Shown here piece by piece: positions 7,713 through 15,231 of a stretch of DNA of 62,270 nt. A program made the translations under genes and the position numbers. Location of the stretch: the NCBI GenBank assembly GCA_002749065.1, contig PDTX01000010.1, forward strand, positions 1-62,270, in the 5' to 3' direction. The notes under the pieces were generated by a model. It was not told the origin of the DNA. It made no database searches and saw nothing but the letters and a program-made list of their open reading frames with translations. This DNA comes from Bacteroidia bacterium. Its GTDB lineage: Bacteria; Bacteroidota; Bacteroidia; Bacteroidales; CAJPTX01. Position 1 is the first letter of the stretch. Each line of letters opens with the position of its first letter.

Positions 7713-8494
7713 GCCCGCTCCCTTCTGCTGGTCGGCCGCTGCTCCTGGGCGTAGTGGGCCAGCCGGTCTACCGCCTCACGGAGGTCGAGCAGCTCGTCGC
7801 GGGCGGCCATGGGCACGGGGGAGTAGCGGTTGAACTTGATGAAGGTGTTGATGCTCTCGGTGATTTGGCGGACCGGGCGGACGTAGAACTGCCACACCAG
7901 GTAGGTGAACATCAGCGTGAACAGGATGCCCACCCCGATGATGATGAGCCCTGGGCGTAGGGCCCGGGCCGCGCTGTCCTCCAGGATGGAGGACGACTGG
8001 TAGAGCCCCTGCTGGTTCAGGACCAGCAGCGCGTTCACCCGCCGGGTGACGCGGCGCATGCGGGGTTGCACCGAGCCCAGGTAGAGCGGCAGCGAGCGGC
8101 CCCCGCCCTGGATGAACTCGAGGGCCGCCAGCGAGAGCGCGGAGTAGTCGCTGCGGATGGAGTCCACCAGCGGCCCCTCCTCCTCGCGCGTCAGGTTGGC
8201 GCCCGCCAGCTCCAGGTTCTGCAGGAACTCCCGCTCGGCCGAGCGGTAGGCCTCCAGGTGCATGCGCTCCCCCTTCGGGTCCGCCACCATGGCCAGGATC
8301 TGGTCCTCCTGGCTCTCGAGCGAGCTGAGCATCGTCTGTGAGTACTTCACGCTACCGTAGGAGTCGTTGAGTAGCTGCCGGATTTCCCTCCCCATCCGCG
8401 TGAGCTCATGGATTGACAGCGCGCCCGAGATGAAGAGCATCGCCGCCAGGATGAAGAAGCCCAGCGAGCCCTTCGTGCTTATGCCTAGCCTCAT
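7709..8494 (-). CDS. HAMP-domain membrane sensor lacking a kinase domain
   Basis: A 261-residue inner-membrane protein. TM1 is at about residues 8-28. A periplasmic helical domain of some 150 residues follows (heptad-like, four-helix-bundle MCP type). TM2 is at about 180-203 (GLIIIGVGILFTLMFTYLVW). The cytosolic region starts YVRPVRQITESI, typical of a HAMP domain, with ARDELLDLREAVDRLAHY as the second HAMP helix. The chain ends there with a basic tail; no histidine-kinase, GGDEF or MCP output domain follows. Related full-length proteins would continue into HisKA/HATPase. Coupling to trkH suggests it signals to the channel directly or is a remnant of a kinase gene. Start ATG at 8494. Confidence 0.85.
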   Translation of the reverse strand: MRLGISTKGSLGFFILAAMLFISGALSIHELTRMGREIRQLLNDSYGSVKYSQTMLSSLESQEDQILAMVADPKGERMHLEAYRSAEREFLQNLELAGANLTREEEGPLVDSIRSDYSALSLAALEFIQGGGRSLPLYLGSVQPRMRRVTRRVNALLVLNQQGLYQSSSILEDSAARALRPGLIIIGVGILFTLMFTYLVWQFYVRPVRQITESINTFIKFNRYSPVPMAARDELLDLREAVDRLAHYAQEQRPTSRRERA

Positions 8495-8701
8495 ACCGCA
8501 ATCATTACCTTAATACATACGGGCGCAGCCCGCGCCGTGCCGCCCGATGCATCGCCACGTCGCGGCGGCGCTATCAGACGCGTAAAGCTAGTACTTTTCC
8601 GGCAATTTTCCGGCAAATTGGGAAAACCCCGGGCGCTATCCCCCCCCGGCGGGCAGGGTGCGCGCCGGTTCGCGGGCGCGTCGGCATACCGAATTAATTG
8701 C

Positions 8702-8709
8702 TACCTTCG
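8702..8709 (+). promoter_or_regulatory. Putative -7 box for tRNA-Arg
   Basis: TACCTTCG lies 13 nt before the mature tRNA. It is the C-variant of TAnnTTTG found at several other sites in this window. Confidence 0.5.
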
Positions 8710-8722
8710 CGCCGTTTCTGGC

Positions 8723-8796
8723 GGTCCAGTAGCTCAGTTGGATAGAGCAACAGACTTCTAATCTGTAGGTCGTGGGTTCGAATCCCGCCTGGATCA
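8723..8796 (+). tRNA. tRNA-Arg (anticodon TCT)
   Basis: A 74-nt cloverleaf. The acceptor stem GGTCCAG pairs with CTGGATC (one G-T pair). The D arm is GCTC-AGTTGGATA-GAGC. The anticodon arm is ACAGA-CTTCTAA-TCTGT, giving anticodon TCT, which reads AGA. The T arm contains GTTCGAATC. The discriminator base is A at 8796, and CCA is not encoded. The pyrD start lies 15 nt downstream, so the two may share a transcript. Confidence 0.97.
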
Positions 8797-8811
8797 CTCT
8801 CTAAAATCCCG

Positions 8812-9882
8812 ATGCGTACCATGGCGCTCTACAGGTCAGTCATACGCCCGCTGCTCTTCCGGATAGACCCCGAGCGGATACACCACCTCCTGATGGGTGC
8901 CCTGCGGGTGGGCCTCAGCCTGCCCCTCCTGCCCAAGCTGCTCCGCTGGCGGCTCTACTACCGGGCGGAGGCCCTGGCATCCACCCACAGCGGGATATTC
9001 TTCCCCAACCGGGTGGGCCTGGCCGCGGGCTTCGACAAGGGGGCCGAGCTGGTCGACCGGCTCCGCTCCCTGGGCTTCGGCTTCGCCGAGGTGGGCACGG
9101 TGACCCCGTGGCCCCAGCCGGGCAACCCCAGGCCCCGCATCTTCCGCCTCCCGGAGGATGGGGCCGTCATCAACCGCATGGGCTTCAACAGCGTGGGGCT
9201 GGCGGCCGTGGTCCATCGGCTGGCCCGTCGGCGGCCCTACCGCATACCCATCGCCGGGAACATCGGCAAGAATACCGATACGCCCAACGGGCGGGCCGTG
9301 GAGGACTACGTCACCTGCATGCGGGAGCTCTACCCGCTGGTGGATTTCTTCGTGGTGAACGTGAGCTGCCCGAACGTGGAGCACCTCTCCGACCTGCAGA
9401 GCTGCGAGGGCGTAACGCCCATCGTGGCGGCCCTGCTGCGCCAGCGCGAGGAGATGCGCTACCACAAGCCCATCTACCTGAAGCTGGGCCCGGACGAGCC
9501 CGAGGAGTCGCTGGTGGCGGTGGCCCGGGCCACCCTGCGGATGGGCATAGACGGCTTCGTGCTGACCAACACCACGCGCTCGCGCGAGGGGCTGCGCTCC
9601 CCGGGGGCGCGGGTCGAGGCCGCGGGCATGGGGGGCCTGAGCGGCGCGCCCCTCCGGCTGCGGGCCCGGGAGCGGGTGCGCATCCTGCGGGAGGCCGTGG
9701 GCAAGGACGTGCCGATAATCGGCGTGGGCGGCGTATTCACCGGGCCGGATGCCCTCGAGATGCTCAAGGCCGGGGCCTCGCTGGTGGAGATCTACACCGG
9801 CTTCATCTACGAGGGGCCCTGCGCCGCCCGCAACATCAACCGCTACCTGCTGGAACACGCCGACGAGCTGCCCCGATGGTGA
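8812..9882 (+). CDS. pyrD: Dihydroorotate dehydrogenase (quinone), class 2
   Basis: A 356-residue FMN enzyme oxidising dihydroorotate to orotate in pyrimidine synthesis. Class 2 features are the amphipathic N-terminal helix for membrane association (residues 1-40), GLAAGFDKGAE, GTVTPWPQPGNPRPRIFR, NRMGFNS and the C-terminal GVGGVFTGPDALEMLKAGAS with EIYTGFIYEGP. The catalytic-loop motif reads NVSCPNV. The base is therefore Cys, as in class 1 enzymes, rather than the Ser of E. coli PyrD (NISSPNT). ATG 8812 is taken as the start; ATG 8821 is also possible. The last 7 nt overlap yedF. Confidence 0.96.
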   Translation: MRTMALYRSVIRPLLFRIDPERIHHLLMGALRVGLSLPLLPKLLRWRLYYRAEALASTHSGIFFPNRVGLAAGFDKGAELVDRLRSLGFGFAEVGTVTPWPQPGNPRPRIFRLPEDGAVINRMGFNSVGLAAVVHRLARRRPYRIPIAGNIGKNTDTPNGRAVEDYVTCMRELYPLVDFFVVNVSCPNVEHLSDLQSCEGVTPIVAALLRQREEMRYHKPIYLKLGPDEPEESLVAVARATLRMGIDGFVLTNTTRSREGLRSPGARVEAAGMGGLSGAPLRLRARERVRILREAVGKDVPIIGVGGVFTGPDALEMLKAGASLVEIYTGFIYEGPCAARNINRYLLEHADELPRW

Positions 9883-10526
9883 GGATAGTGGACTGCAAGG
9901 GGATGCCCTGCCCCCTGCCGATTATTACGCTCCGTAGGGCCATGGCCGAGTGCGAGCCGGGGGCGGAGCTGGAGGTGCGGCTCGACAGCGAGCTCTCCGC
10001 CCACAACGTGCAGCGCTACCTCGCCGACCACGGGGTGTACCTCTCCCTCACCCAGGCCGATGGGCTGTACTCCGGGCGATTTGCCAATCCGTCCGCGCTC
10101 GCCACCGAGGAGCTCCCGGCGTGCGCAACCGTGCTCCCGGAGGGGGGGCTGAACCTCTCGCCGACCAGCTCAATTGGCCCCGAGGCGCCGCGGGCCAGCC
10201 TGGTGATTATCGATGCCGACACCCTCGGGAGGGGGTGCGACGAGCTGGGCGGGCTGCTCATCAAGGGCCTGCTTTCCACGCTGACCGAGTGGGACACGCC
10301 CCCCACCCACGTGGTGCTGATGAACGGGGGGGTGCGCCTGGCCGTGGGGCAGTCCGGCACGGTGGAGACCCTCCGCCAGCTGGAGCATGCCGGCACGGCC
10401 GTCTGGCTCTGTGGCACCTGCGTGGACCACTTCGGGCTGGCCGGGGAGCTGGGCGTGGGCCAGGTCCGGAATATGTACGACATCTCCCGCGCGATTTCCG
10501 CCGCTCCCCGCGTCATTCGGCTATAG
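9876..10526 (+). CDS. yedF: YedF-type selenium-metabolism sulfurtransferase-like protein (TusA + DsrE-like domains)
   Basis: A 216-residue cytosolic protein. The N-terminal TusA-like domain (residues 1-75) has the active-site CPLP motif in CKGMPCPLPII. The C-terminal half (about 105-216) is the DsrE-like domain seen in the selD-linked YedF family: VIIDADTLGRGCDELGGLLIKG and LCGTCVDHFGL with a CGTC cysteine pair. It likely carries selenium or sulfur as a persulfide/perselenide between the desulfurase-like enzyme and SelD. The ATG at 9876 overlaps the pyrD stop by 7 nt, indicating coupled translation. The three genes that follow are also selenium-linked families. Confidence 0.9.
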   Translation: MVRIVDCKGMPCPLPIITLRRAMAECEPGAELEVRLDSELSAHNVQRYLADHGVYLSLTQADGLYSGRFANPSALATEELPACATVLPEGGLNLSPTSSIGPEAPRASLVIIDADTLGRGCDELGGLLIKGLLSTLTEWDTPPTHVVLMNGGVRLAVGQSGTVETLRQLEHAGTAVWLCGTCVDHFGLAGELGVGQVRNMYDISRAISAAPRVIRL

Positions 10527-10530
10527 ATTT

Positions 10531-11685
10531 ATGCAGTCCATGGGCAGCCCGAACCGCTACTTCGACAACGCCGCGCTGGCTTTCCCCCGGAGCGAGGGGG
10601 TGGAGGAGGGCATGGCCCGCTACCTGGCCGCTGGGGCTTCGTACGGGCGGGCGAGCCATGGTCGCGCGCTCGATGCGGCCCGCATGGTGGAGGAGGCCCG
10701 GGGCTTGCTGTCCGCCCTGCTCGGGGTGTCGCGGCCGCAGCGTATATCCTTCGCCCTGAACGCCACGGTGGCCATCAACACGGTGCTGCGCGGCTTCCCC
10801 TACCGGGCGTGGCGGGTGCTCATCTCGCCCATGGAGCACAATGCCGTGACGCGTACGCTGGCGGGCGAGGGGGTGGGGTACGACCTGCTGCCCGCCCTGC
10901 CGTCCGGCCTGATAGACCTGGGGCGATTGGCCGGGCGCGACCTCTCGGGCTACGACCTGGTGGTGGTCAACGGGGCGAGCAATGTGAACGGGGTGGTGCA
11001 GCCGCTGGGGGCGCTGCGTGGGGTGCTGGGCGAGGCGATACCCCTGATGGTGGATGCCAGCCAGGTGGTGGGCCACAGCCCGCTCGCCGTGGAGGAGTGG
11101 GGGATAGACTTCCTGGCCTTCTCGGGCCACAAGGGCCTGGCCAGCACGACGGGGGCGGGCTGCCTCTACCAGAGCGGACGGGTGGCCCTCAGACCGTTGG
11201 TATACGGGGGAACCGGCTCGGGGCGGAGCGCGGACGATATGCCCGAGGTGCTCCCCGATGCCTTCGAGGCCGGTACGCACAACATGCTGGGGATAGCCGC
11301 CCTGCTGGGCGCGCTGCGTAGGCCGCTGGACAGGGCGCATGGGCGGGAGGATTTCGCCCGCCTGCTCGCGGGGCTACGGGCCATGCCGGGGCTGCGGGTC
11401 TACCACGGTCATGGTGTGGAGGGCGGGCGGACGGGCCACGACCTTCCGCCGGAGCCCATCGAATTGCTGAGCCTTGTCCCCACCGGCATGGAGGTCTCCG
11501 ACCTGGCCTACAGGCTGTACGCGGAGCACGGCATAGAGCTGCGCTCCGGTCTGCACTGCGCGTCGCTGGCCCACCGGCACCTCGGGACGTACCCGGAGGG
11601 AACGGTACGTCTGTCCCTCTCTCCAGCCCACACAGCCGAAGAGCTGGCCTACCTGCTGGGGGCCGTAAGGAGCGTGGTGTCGTGA
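10531..11685 (+). CDS. Cysteine desulfurase / selenocysteine lyase-like class V aminotransferase
   Basis: A 384-residue PLP enzyme. It has the NAALAFPR N-terminal motif, NATVAINTVLRG, the SHKG Schiff-base lysine motif in FSGHKGLAS (about residue 200) and the mobile-loop cysteine in RSGLHCASLAHR (about residue 350). The YFDNAA start and its place between yedF and a DUF3343 gene match the desulfurase subgroup that co-occurs with selD (the EF2568-like subgroup). It would mobilise sulfur or selenium from cysteine or selenocysteine. ATG 10531 is 4 nt after the yedF stop; ATG 10540 is an alternative. Specificity for selenium is inferred from context. Confidence 0.88.
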   Translation: MQSMGSPNRYFDNAALAFPRSEGVEEGMARYLAAGASYGRASHGRALDAARMVEEARGLLSALLGVSRPQRISFALNATVAINTVLRGFPYRAWRVLISPMEHNAVTRTLAGEGVGYDLLPALPSGLIDLGRLAGRDLSGYDLVVVNGASNVNGVVQPLGALRGVLGEAIPLMVDASQVVGHSPLAVEEWGIDFLAFSGHKGLASTTGAGCLYQSGRVALRPLVYGGTGSGRSADDMPEVLPDAFEAGTHNMLGIAALLGALRRPLDRAHGREDFARLLAGLRAMPGLRVYHGHGVEGGRTGHDLPPEPIELLSLVPTGMEVSDLAYRLYAEHGIELRSGLHCASLAHRHLGTYPEGTVRLSLSPAHTAEELAYLLGAVRSVVS

Positions 11686-11918
11686 TGGTGGGCGAGTTCT
11701 CCGTGCTGCTGACATTCCCGGCCCTGTCGCTGCTCCTTCAGGCCGAGCGGCTCGTCGTGGAGGCGGGCGTGAGGTACCGGATACAGCCAATCCCCTCGCA
11801 TCTGAAGGCTGGTTGCGGCATGTGCATGGCCCTGTGGCCGGGCGATGCCGAGCGCGTGACCATCCTCCTGCAGGGGGAGGATATCGCCCATTCTCTACAA
11901 TCCCTACAAACCGAATAG
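11685..11918 (+). CDS. DUF3343 family putative Se/S carrier protein
   Basis: A 77-residue protein. It starts at the ATG that shares its A with the preceding TGA stop (TGATG), so translation is coupled. The central motif is KAGCGMCMALWP with a CxxC pair, the expected position of the conserved cysteine in DUF3343 proteins, which accompany selD in many genomes. A ferredoxin-like beta-alpha fold fits the length. It probably hands on selenium or sulfur as a carrier. A GTG three bases earlier (11682) is a less likely start. Confidence in the family is good; the biochemical role is inferred. Confidence 0.83.
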   Translation: MVGEFSVLLTFPALSLLLQAERLVVEAGVRYRIQPIPSHLKAGCGMCMALWPGDAERVTILLQGEDIAHSLQSLQTE

Positions 11919-11925
11919 GCCCACG

Positions 11926-12948
11926 ATGATGGAGCTTGAACTACCCAACGAGGGGGGCTGCACGGCCAAGCTGCCAGCCCGGGAGCTGGAGCGGCTGCTG
12001 GCCGGCATGGGCTGGGGGAGCGACCCCCGGGTGCTGGTGGGGCTGGAGACCGGCGACGATGCCGGGGTGTACCTCCTCTCGGAGGAGCTGGGCCTGGTGC
12101 TGACCACGGACTTCTTCCCGCCCTTCTGCCGCGACCCCTTCCTCTACGGCGAGGTCGCGGCCGTGAACGCCCTCAGCGACGTGTACGCCATGGGGGGAAC
12201 GCCCCTGGCCGCGCTGAACATCACGATGTACCCGAGCGGGGGGGACATCGCCCCCCTGCGGACCATCCTGGAGGGGGGGCTGGCCGCGGCCCGCCGGGCT
12301 GGCATCCCCATCATCGGGGGGCACACCATCGCGAACGACACCCCCGTCTACGGAATGGCGGTGCTGGGGCGGGTCGACCCCGGGCGGATGTGCACGAACG
12401 CTGGCCTCCGGCCGGGCATGTCGCTGGTGCTGACCAAGCCCATAGGCACGGGCGTGGCGATGGCCGCCGAGCGTTTGGGGCTGTGCCCTCCGGAGACCTA
12501 CCGGGTGGCGGTAGAGAGCATGCGGCAGCTCAACCGCGCGGCGGCGACCGTGGCCGGGGAGCTCGGCGCGGCGGCCTGCACCGACATCACGGGCTTCTCC
12601 CTGCTGGGGCATGCTCACCGTATGGCGGCGGCGAGCCGGGCGGGCATCCATCTCCGCGTGGCGGATGTGCCCTTCATACCCGGGGCTGCGGACCTGGCGC
12701 GCATGGGCTGCGTGCCGGGGGCGACGTTCCGGAATGCGGAGTACCTACAGGGCCAGTGGGAGGCGGGGGCTGGGCTCGCGGTCCATCTGCGGCACCTGCT
12801 GCTGGACCCGCAGACATCGGGGGGCCTGCTCTTCGCGGTGGAGCCGGAGAAGGCCACGCTCGCCGTGGCGCGGCTGCGGGCCGAGGGCTACGCCTTCGCG
12901 GGCATTGTGGGGCATACGGTCGAGCGGCAGGGGCTGAGGGTGGAGTAG
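11926..12948 (+). CDS. selD: Selenide, water dikinase (selenophosphate synthase)
   Basis: A 340-residue enzyme making selenophosphate from selenide and ATP. The N-terminal catalytic motif is GGCTAKLP: Cys12 and Lys15 correspond to E. coli Cys17 and Lys20, so this is the cysteine rather than the selenocysteine form. Also seen are the metal-binding GDDAGV and TTDFFPPFCRDP, AALSD-like AVNALSDVYAMGG, GGHTI and the C-terminal DPQTSGGLLFAV. It ends a tight cluster yedF-desulfurase-DUF3343-selD. No selA, selB, selC or selU is in the window, so the use of selenophosphate (selenoproteins, selenouridine tRNA or a labile Se cofactor) is open. ATG 11926 or 11929 may be used. Confidence 0.96.
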   Translation: MMELELPNEGGCTAKLPARELERLLAGMGWGSDPRVLVGLETGDDAGVYLLSEELGLVLTTDFFPPFCRDPFLYGEVAAVNALSDVYAMGGTPLAALNITMYPSGGDIAPLRTILEGGLAAARRAGIPIIGGHTIANDTPVYGMAVLGRVDPGRMCTNAGLRPGMSLVLTKPIGTGVAMAAERLGLCPPETYRVAVESMRQLNRAAATVAGELGAAACTDITGFSLLGHAHRMAAASRAGIHLRVADVPFIPGAADLARMGCVPGATFRNAEYLQGQWEAGAGLAVHLRHLLLDPQTSGGLLFAVEPEKATLAVARLRAEGYAFAGIVGHTVERQGLRVE

Positions 12949-12978
12949 GCACCGGCCGGGGGCTCCCGCGTCCCGGGT

Positions 12979-13305
12979 CTAGAAGTCGTCGGTGGCCTCC
13001 TCAGCGTACTCCCTCCGCGCCCGCTCGAGGGCATCGGTGGTCTCCTCGATGGCTGGCTCATCCGCGTTGTCCTCCTCCTCGCTGTAGCCCTCGATGTAGT
13101 CGTCGACCCGGAAGCTGACCTTCACCAGGTAGCTCGTGTCCTCCGTCTCGAGGCGCACCGTGTAGATGGTCTCCCCGCTGGGTTTCTGGATGGGCGTGAT
13201 GGCGGTGGAGTACCCCGAGGGGTAGGTTTCGTGGAAGAGCTCCATCAGCTCATCGCTGAGTTTCTCGTAGCTGGTGATAATCCGTCGCTTAGTACTTGGA
13301 GGCAT
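12979..13305 (-). CDS. Conserved hypothetical acidic-tailed protein
   Basis: A 108-residue soluble protein that I do not recognise as a named family. Residues 10-30 form a helix rich in Leu/Glu (KLSDELMELFHETYP). Residues 30-75 alternate as beta strands (TIYTVRLETEDTSYLVKVSFRVDDYIEGY). The tail to 108 is highly acidic and probably disordered (EEEDNADEPAIEE). The ATG at 13305 is chosen over a GTG at 13311. It has its own well-formed promoter. It converges on selD with a 30-nt gap. Bias and conserved-looking strand pattern argue for a real gene; the function is unknown. Confidence 0.75.
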   Translation of the reverse strand: MPPSTKRRIITSYEKLSDELMELFHETYPSGYSTAITPIQKPSGETIYTVRLETEDTSYLVKVSFRVDDYIEGYSEEEDNADEPAIEETTDALERARREYAEEATDDF

Positions 13306-13333
13306 GGTCACTGGATTTGGTTCGTTACAGTCG

Positions 13334-13362
13334 CAAAAGTAGGAAATATTTCATGCGGCCAA
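13334..13362 (-). promoter_or_regulatory. Promoter of the acidic-tailed protein gene
   Basis: On the minus strand, TTG (13362-13360), an 18-nt gap and TACTTTTG (13341-13334) match the Bacteroidota promoter pattern. The transcript start near 13330 leaves a leader of about 25 nt. Confidence 0.6.
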
Positions 13363-13503
13363 GCCCCCGTGGCTCTTTTTTCACGTTTCTACATTTCAGC
13401 GGATTCGCTTCCTCTTCATCCCCTGCTGCTTGGCCCTCCTGCGGCGGCGCTTTCGGCCCCGGTCCTGGGCCTCCCCCGTGCGCGGCGTTTCGACGAAATA
13501 GGC

Positions 13504-13511
13504 TACCTTTG
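13504..13511 (+). promoter_or_regulatory. -7 box of lnt, suggesting a leaderless transcript
   Basis: TACCTTTG fits TAnnTTTG exactly and ends only 5 nt before the lnt ATG. With the usual box-to-start distance (about 4-6 nt), transcription would begin at or within 2 nt of the start codon. The -33 region is weak. Confidence 0.55.
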
Positions 13512-13516
13512 CGCGC

Positions 13517-15130
13517 ATGAAAATCAAGGACTACCTGAATAGCTGGTACGCGCTGGGCGCGCTGGGCGCCGTGCTGATGTGTCTCCCCTGGTCGTTGGGC
13601 TTCAGCCCCGTGAGCCTGGTGGCCTGGCTGCCGTGGCTCTACATGCTGCGGGGCATGAGCCGCCGGGGGAGCTACTGGCTGCAGTTCGCCCGGCTGCTGC
13701 TGCCGATGTACCTGTGGAACGCCCTGACGGTCTGGTGGATCTCCGGCGCGACGGTCGCCGGCATGCTGGGGGCCATCCTGGCCATGGGCTCGATGATGGC
13801 CGGGGTGCTGACCATCGTGCTCTGGGGATGGCGGATGAGGGGGCAGACCTTCGCGCTCCTCCTCCTGACGTGCATCTGGGTGTGGTACGACTACTTCTTC
13901 CACAACTCGGAGATAGCCTGGTCGTGGCTCTCGATGGGCAACGCGTGGGCGGCCATGCCGAGCCTGGTGCAGTGGTATGAGTACACGGGCGTTCTGGGCG
14001 GCTCGCTCTGGGTGATGCTGAGCGGCGTGCTGCTCTTTGGGCTGGTGAGCGGGGTGAGGGGGCGCCCGCGGCGGCAGACGGTCGTGCTGGGGGGGCTGCT
14101 GCTCCTGCTCTGGGTCGTGCCGCCGGTGCTGTCGCGCGCGGTGGCTGGAGAGGCCCAGCAGCTGGCCGAGGAGAACCCCGTGGAGGTGGTCATCATCCAG
14201 CCGAACATCGACCCCTGGAAGGAGAAGTTCAATAGCCTGAGCGCGATGGAGCAGGTGGAGCTGATGGTCCGTATGGCCGACTCGCTGGTCACCCCGCAGA
14301 CCCGCCTGGTGCTGTGCCCCGAGACGGCGATTGCCGAGGCGCTCTGGGAGGAGGAGATGGGGGACAACCCGTTCGTCAACCACATACGCGCCTTCCTGGC
14401 CAAGCACCCCGGGGTGGTGTGGGTGACGGGCGCGACGACTTTCAGGGCCTACCCCAACGGCGTGGGGCGCACGGCAACGGCCCGGCCGATGGAGAGGCTG
14501 GAGGGGTGGTACTACGATGCGTACAACTCCGCCCTGCGGATCGACACCTCCCAGCGGGTCGGCCGCTACATCAAGTCGAAGCTCGTGGTGGGCACGGAGA
14601 TGACCCCCTACCCCGAGCACATGCAGTGGCTCAACCACCTGAGCATCGACCTCGGGGGCATAGCCGGCTCGCTGGGCACGCAGCCATACCGCGAGGTGTT
14701 CAGCCTGCCCTCCGGGCTGCGCTTCGCGCCCATAATCTGCTACGAGAGCGTGTTCGGCGAGTACTGCCACGACTTCATCCGGGCGGGCGCGGACTTCCTG
14801 ACGGTGATCACCAACGACGCGTGGTGGGGCGACACGCCCGGCTTCCGCGAGCACTTCTCCTTCTCCCAGCTGCGCTGCGTGGAGACGCGCCGCTGGATGG
14901 CCCGCTGCGGCAACACGGGCATCTCGGCCATCATCAACCCCCTGGGCGAGGTCGTGGAGAGCACCGGCTGGTGGCAGCGCCGCGGATTGCGGGGGGTGGT
15001 CTACCCGCTGGAGGGGGAGACCTTCTACGTGCGGCACGGGGACTTCATCGGGCGCATCGTCTCGTGGATGACCGTCCTGCTGCTGGCCTACCTGGGCGTG
15101 CAGACGGTGGTGCGACGGCGGCACCTGTAG
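13517..15130 (+). CDS. lnt: Apolipoprotein N-acyltransferase
   Basis: A 537-residue inner-membrane enzyme adding the third acyl chain to lipoproteins. About six N-terminal TM helices (residues 8-200) precede a nitrilase-like periplasmic domain (about 225-510) and a last TM helix (515-531). The nitrilase triad is visible: Glu in LCPETAIAE (about 272), Lys in YIKSKLVVGTE (about 355) and Cys in ICYESVFGEY (about 410). It lies in the normal Bacteroidota size range. The start ATG 13517 matches the usual MKIKDYL-type N-terminus. It is convenient in a genome with several predicted lipoproteins in this window. Confidence 0.95.
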   Translation: MKIKDYLNSWYALGALGAVLMCLPWSLGFSPVSLVAWLPWLYMLRGMSRRGSYWLQFARLLLPMYLWNALTVWWISGATVAGMLGAILAMGSMMAGVLTIVLWGWRMRGQTFALLLLTCIWVWYDYFFHNSEIAWSWLSMGNAWAAMPSLVQWYEYTGVLGGSLWVMLSGVLLFGLVSGVRGRPRRQTVVLGGLLLLLWVVPPVLSRAVAGEAQQLAEENPVEVVIIQPNIDPWKEKFNSLSAMEQVELMVRMADSLVTPQTRLVLCPETAIAEALWEEEMGDNPFVNHIRAFLAKHPGVVWVTGATTFRAYPNGVGRTATARPMERLEGWYYDAYNSALRIDTSQRVGRYIKSKLVVGTEMTPYPEHMQWLNHLSIDLGGIAGSLGTQPYREVFSLPSGLRFAPIICYESVFGEYCHDFIRAGADFLTVITNDAWWGDTPGFREHFSFSQLRCVETRRWMARCGNTGISAIINPLGEVVESTGWWQRRGLRGVVYPLEGETFYVRHGDFIGRIVSWMTVLLLAYLGVQTVVRRRHL

Positions 15131-15231
15131 CGCGGCGGGGCTCGGGCCACTTTTTCTCAATATCAAAGTCATCCCGTTTTTTTCATTCCCCAAAATAGGC
15201 CAACTTTGCACTCCAATGCCGAACAAGAACT

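Noticed and set aside
11926..11980. Selenocysteine codon in selD
   Set aside because: The catalytic position is TGC (Cys12) and there is no in-frame TGA.
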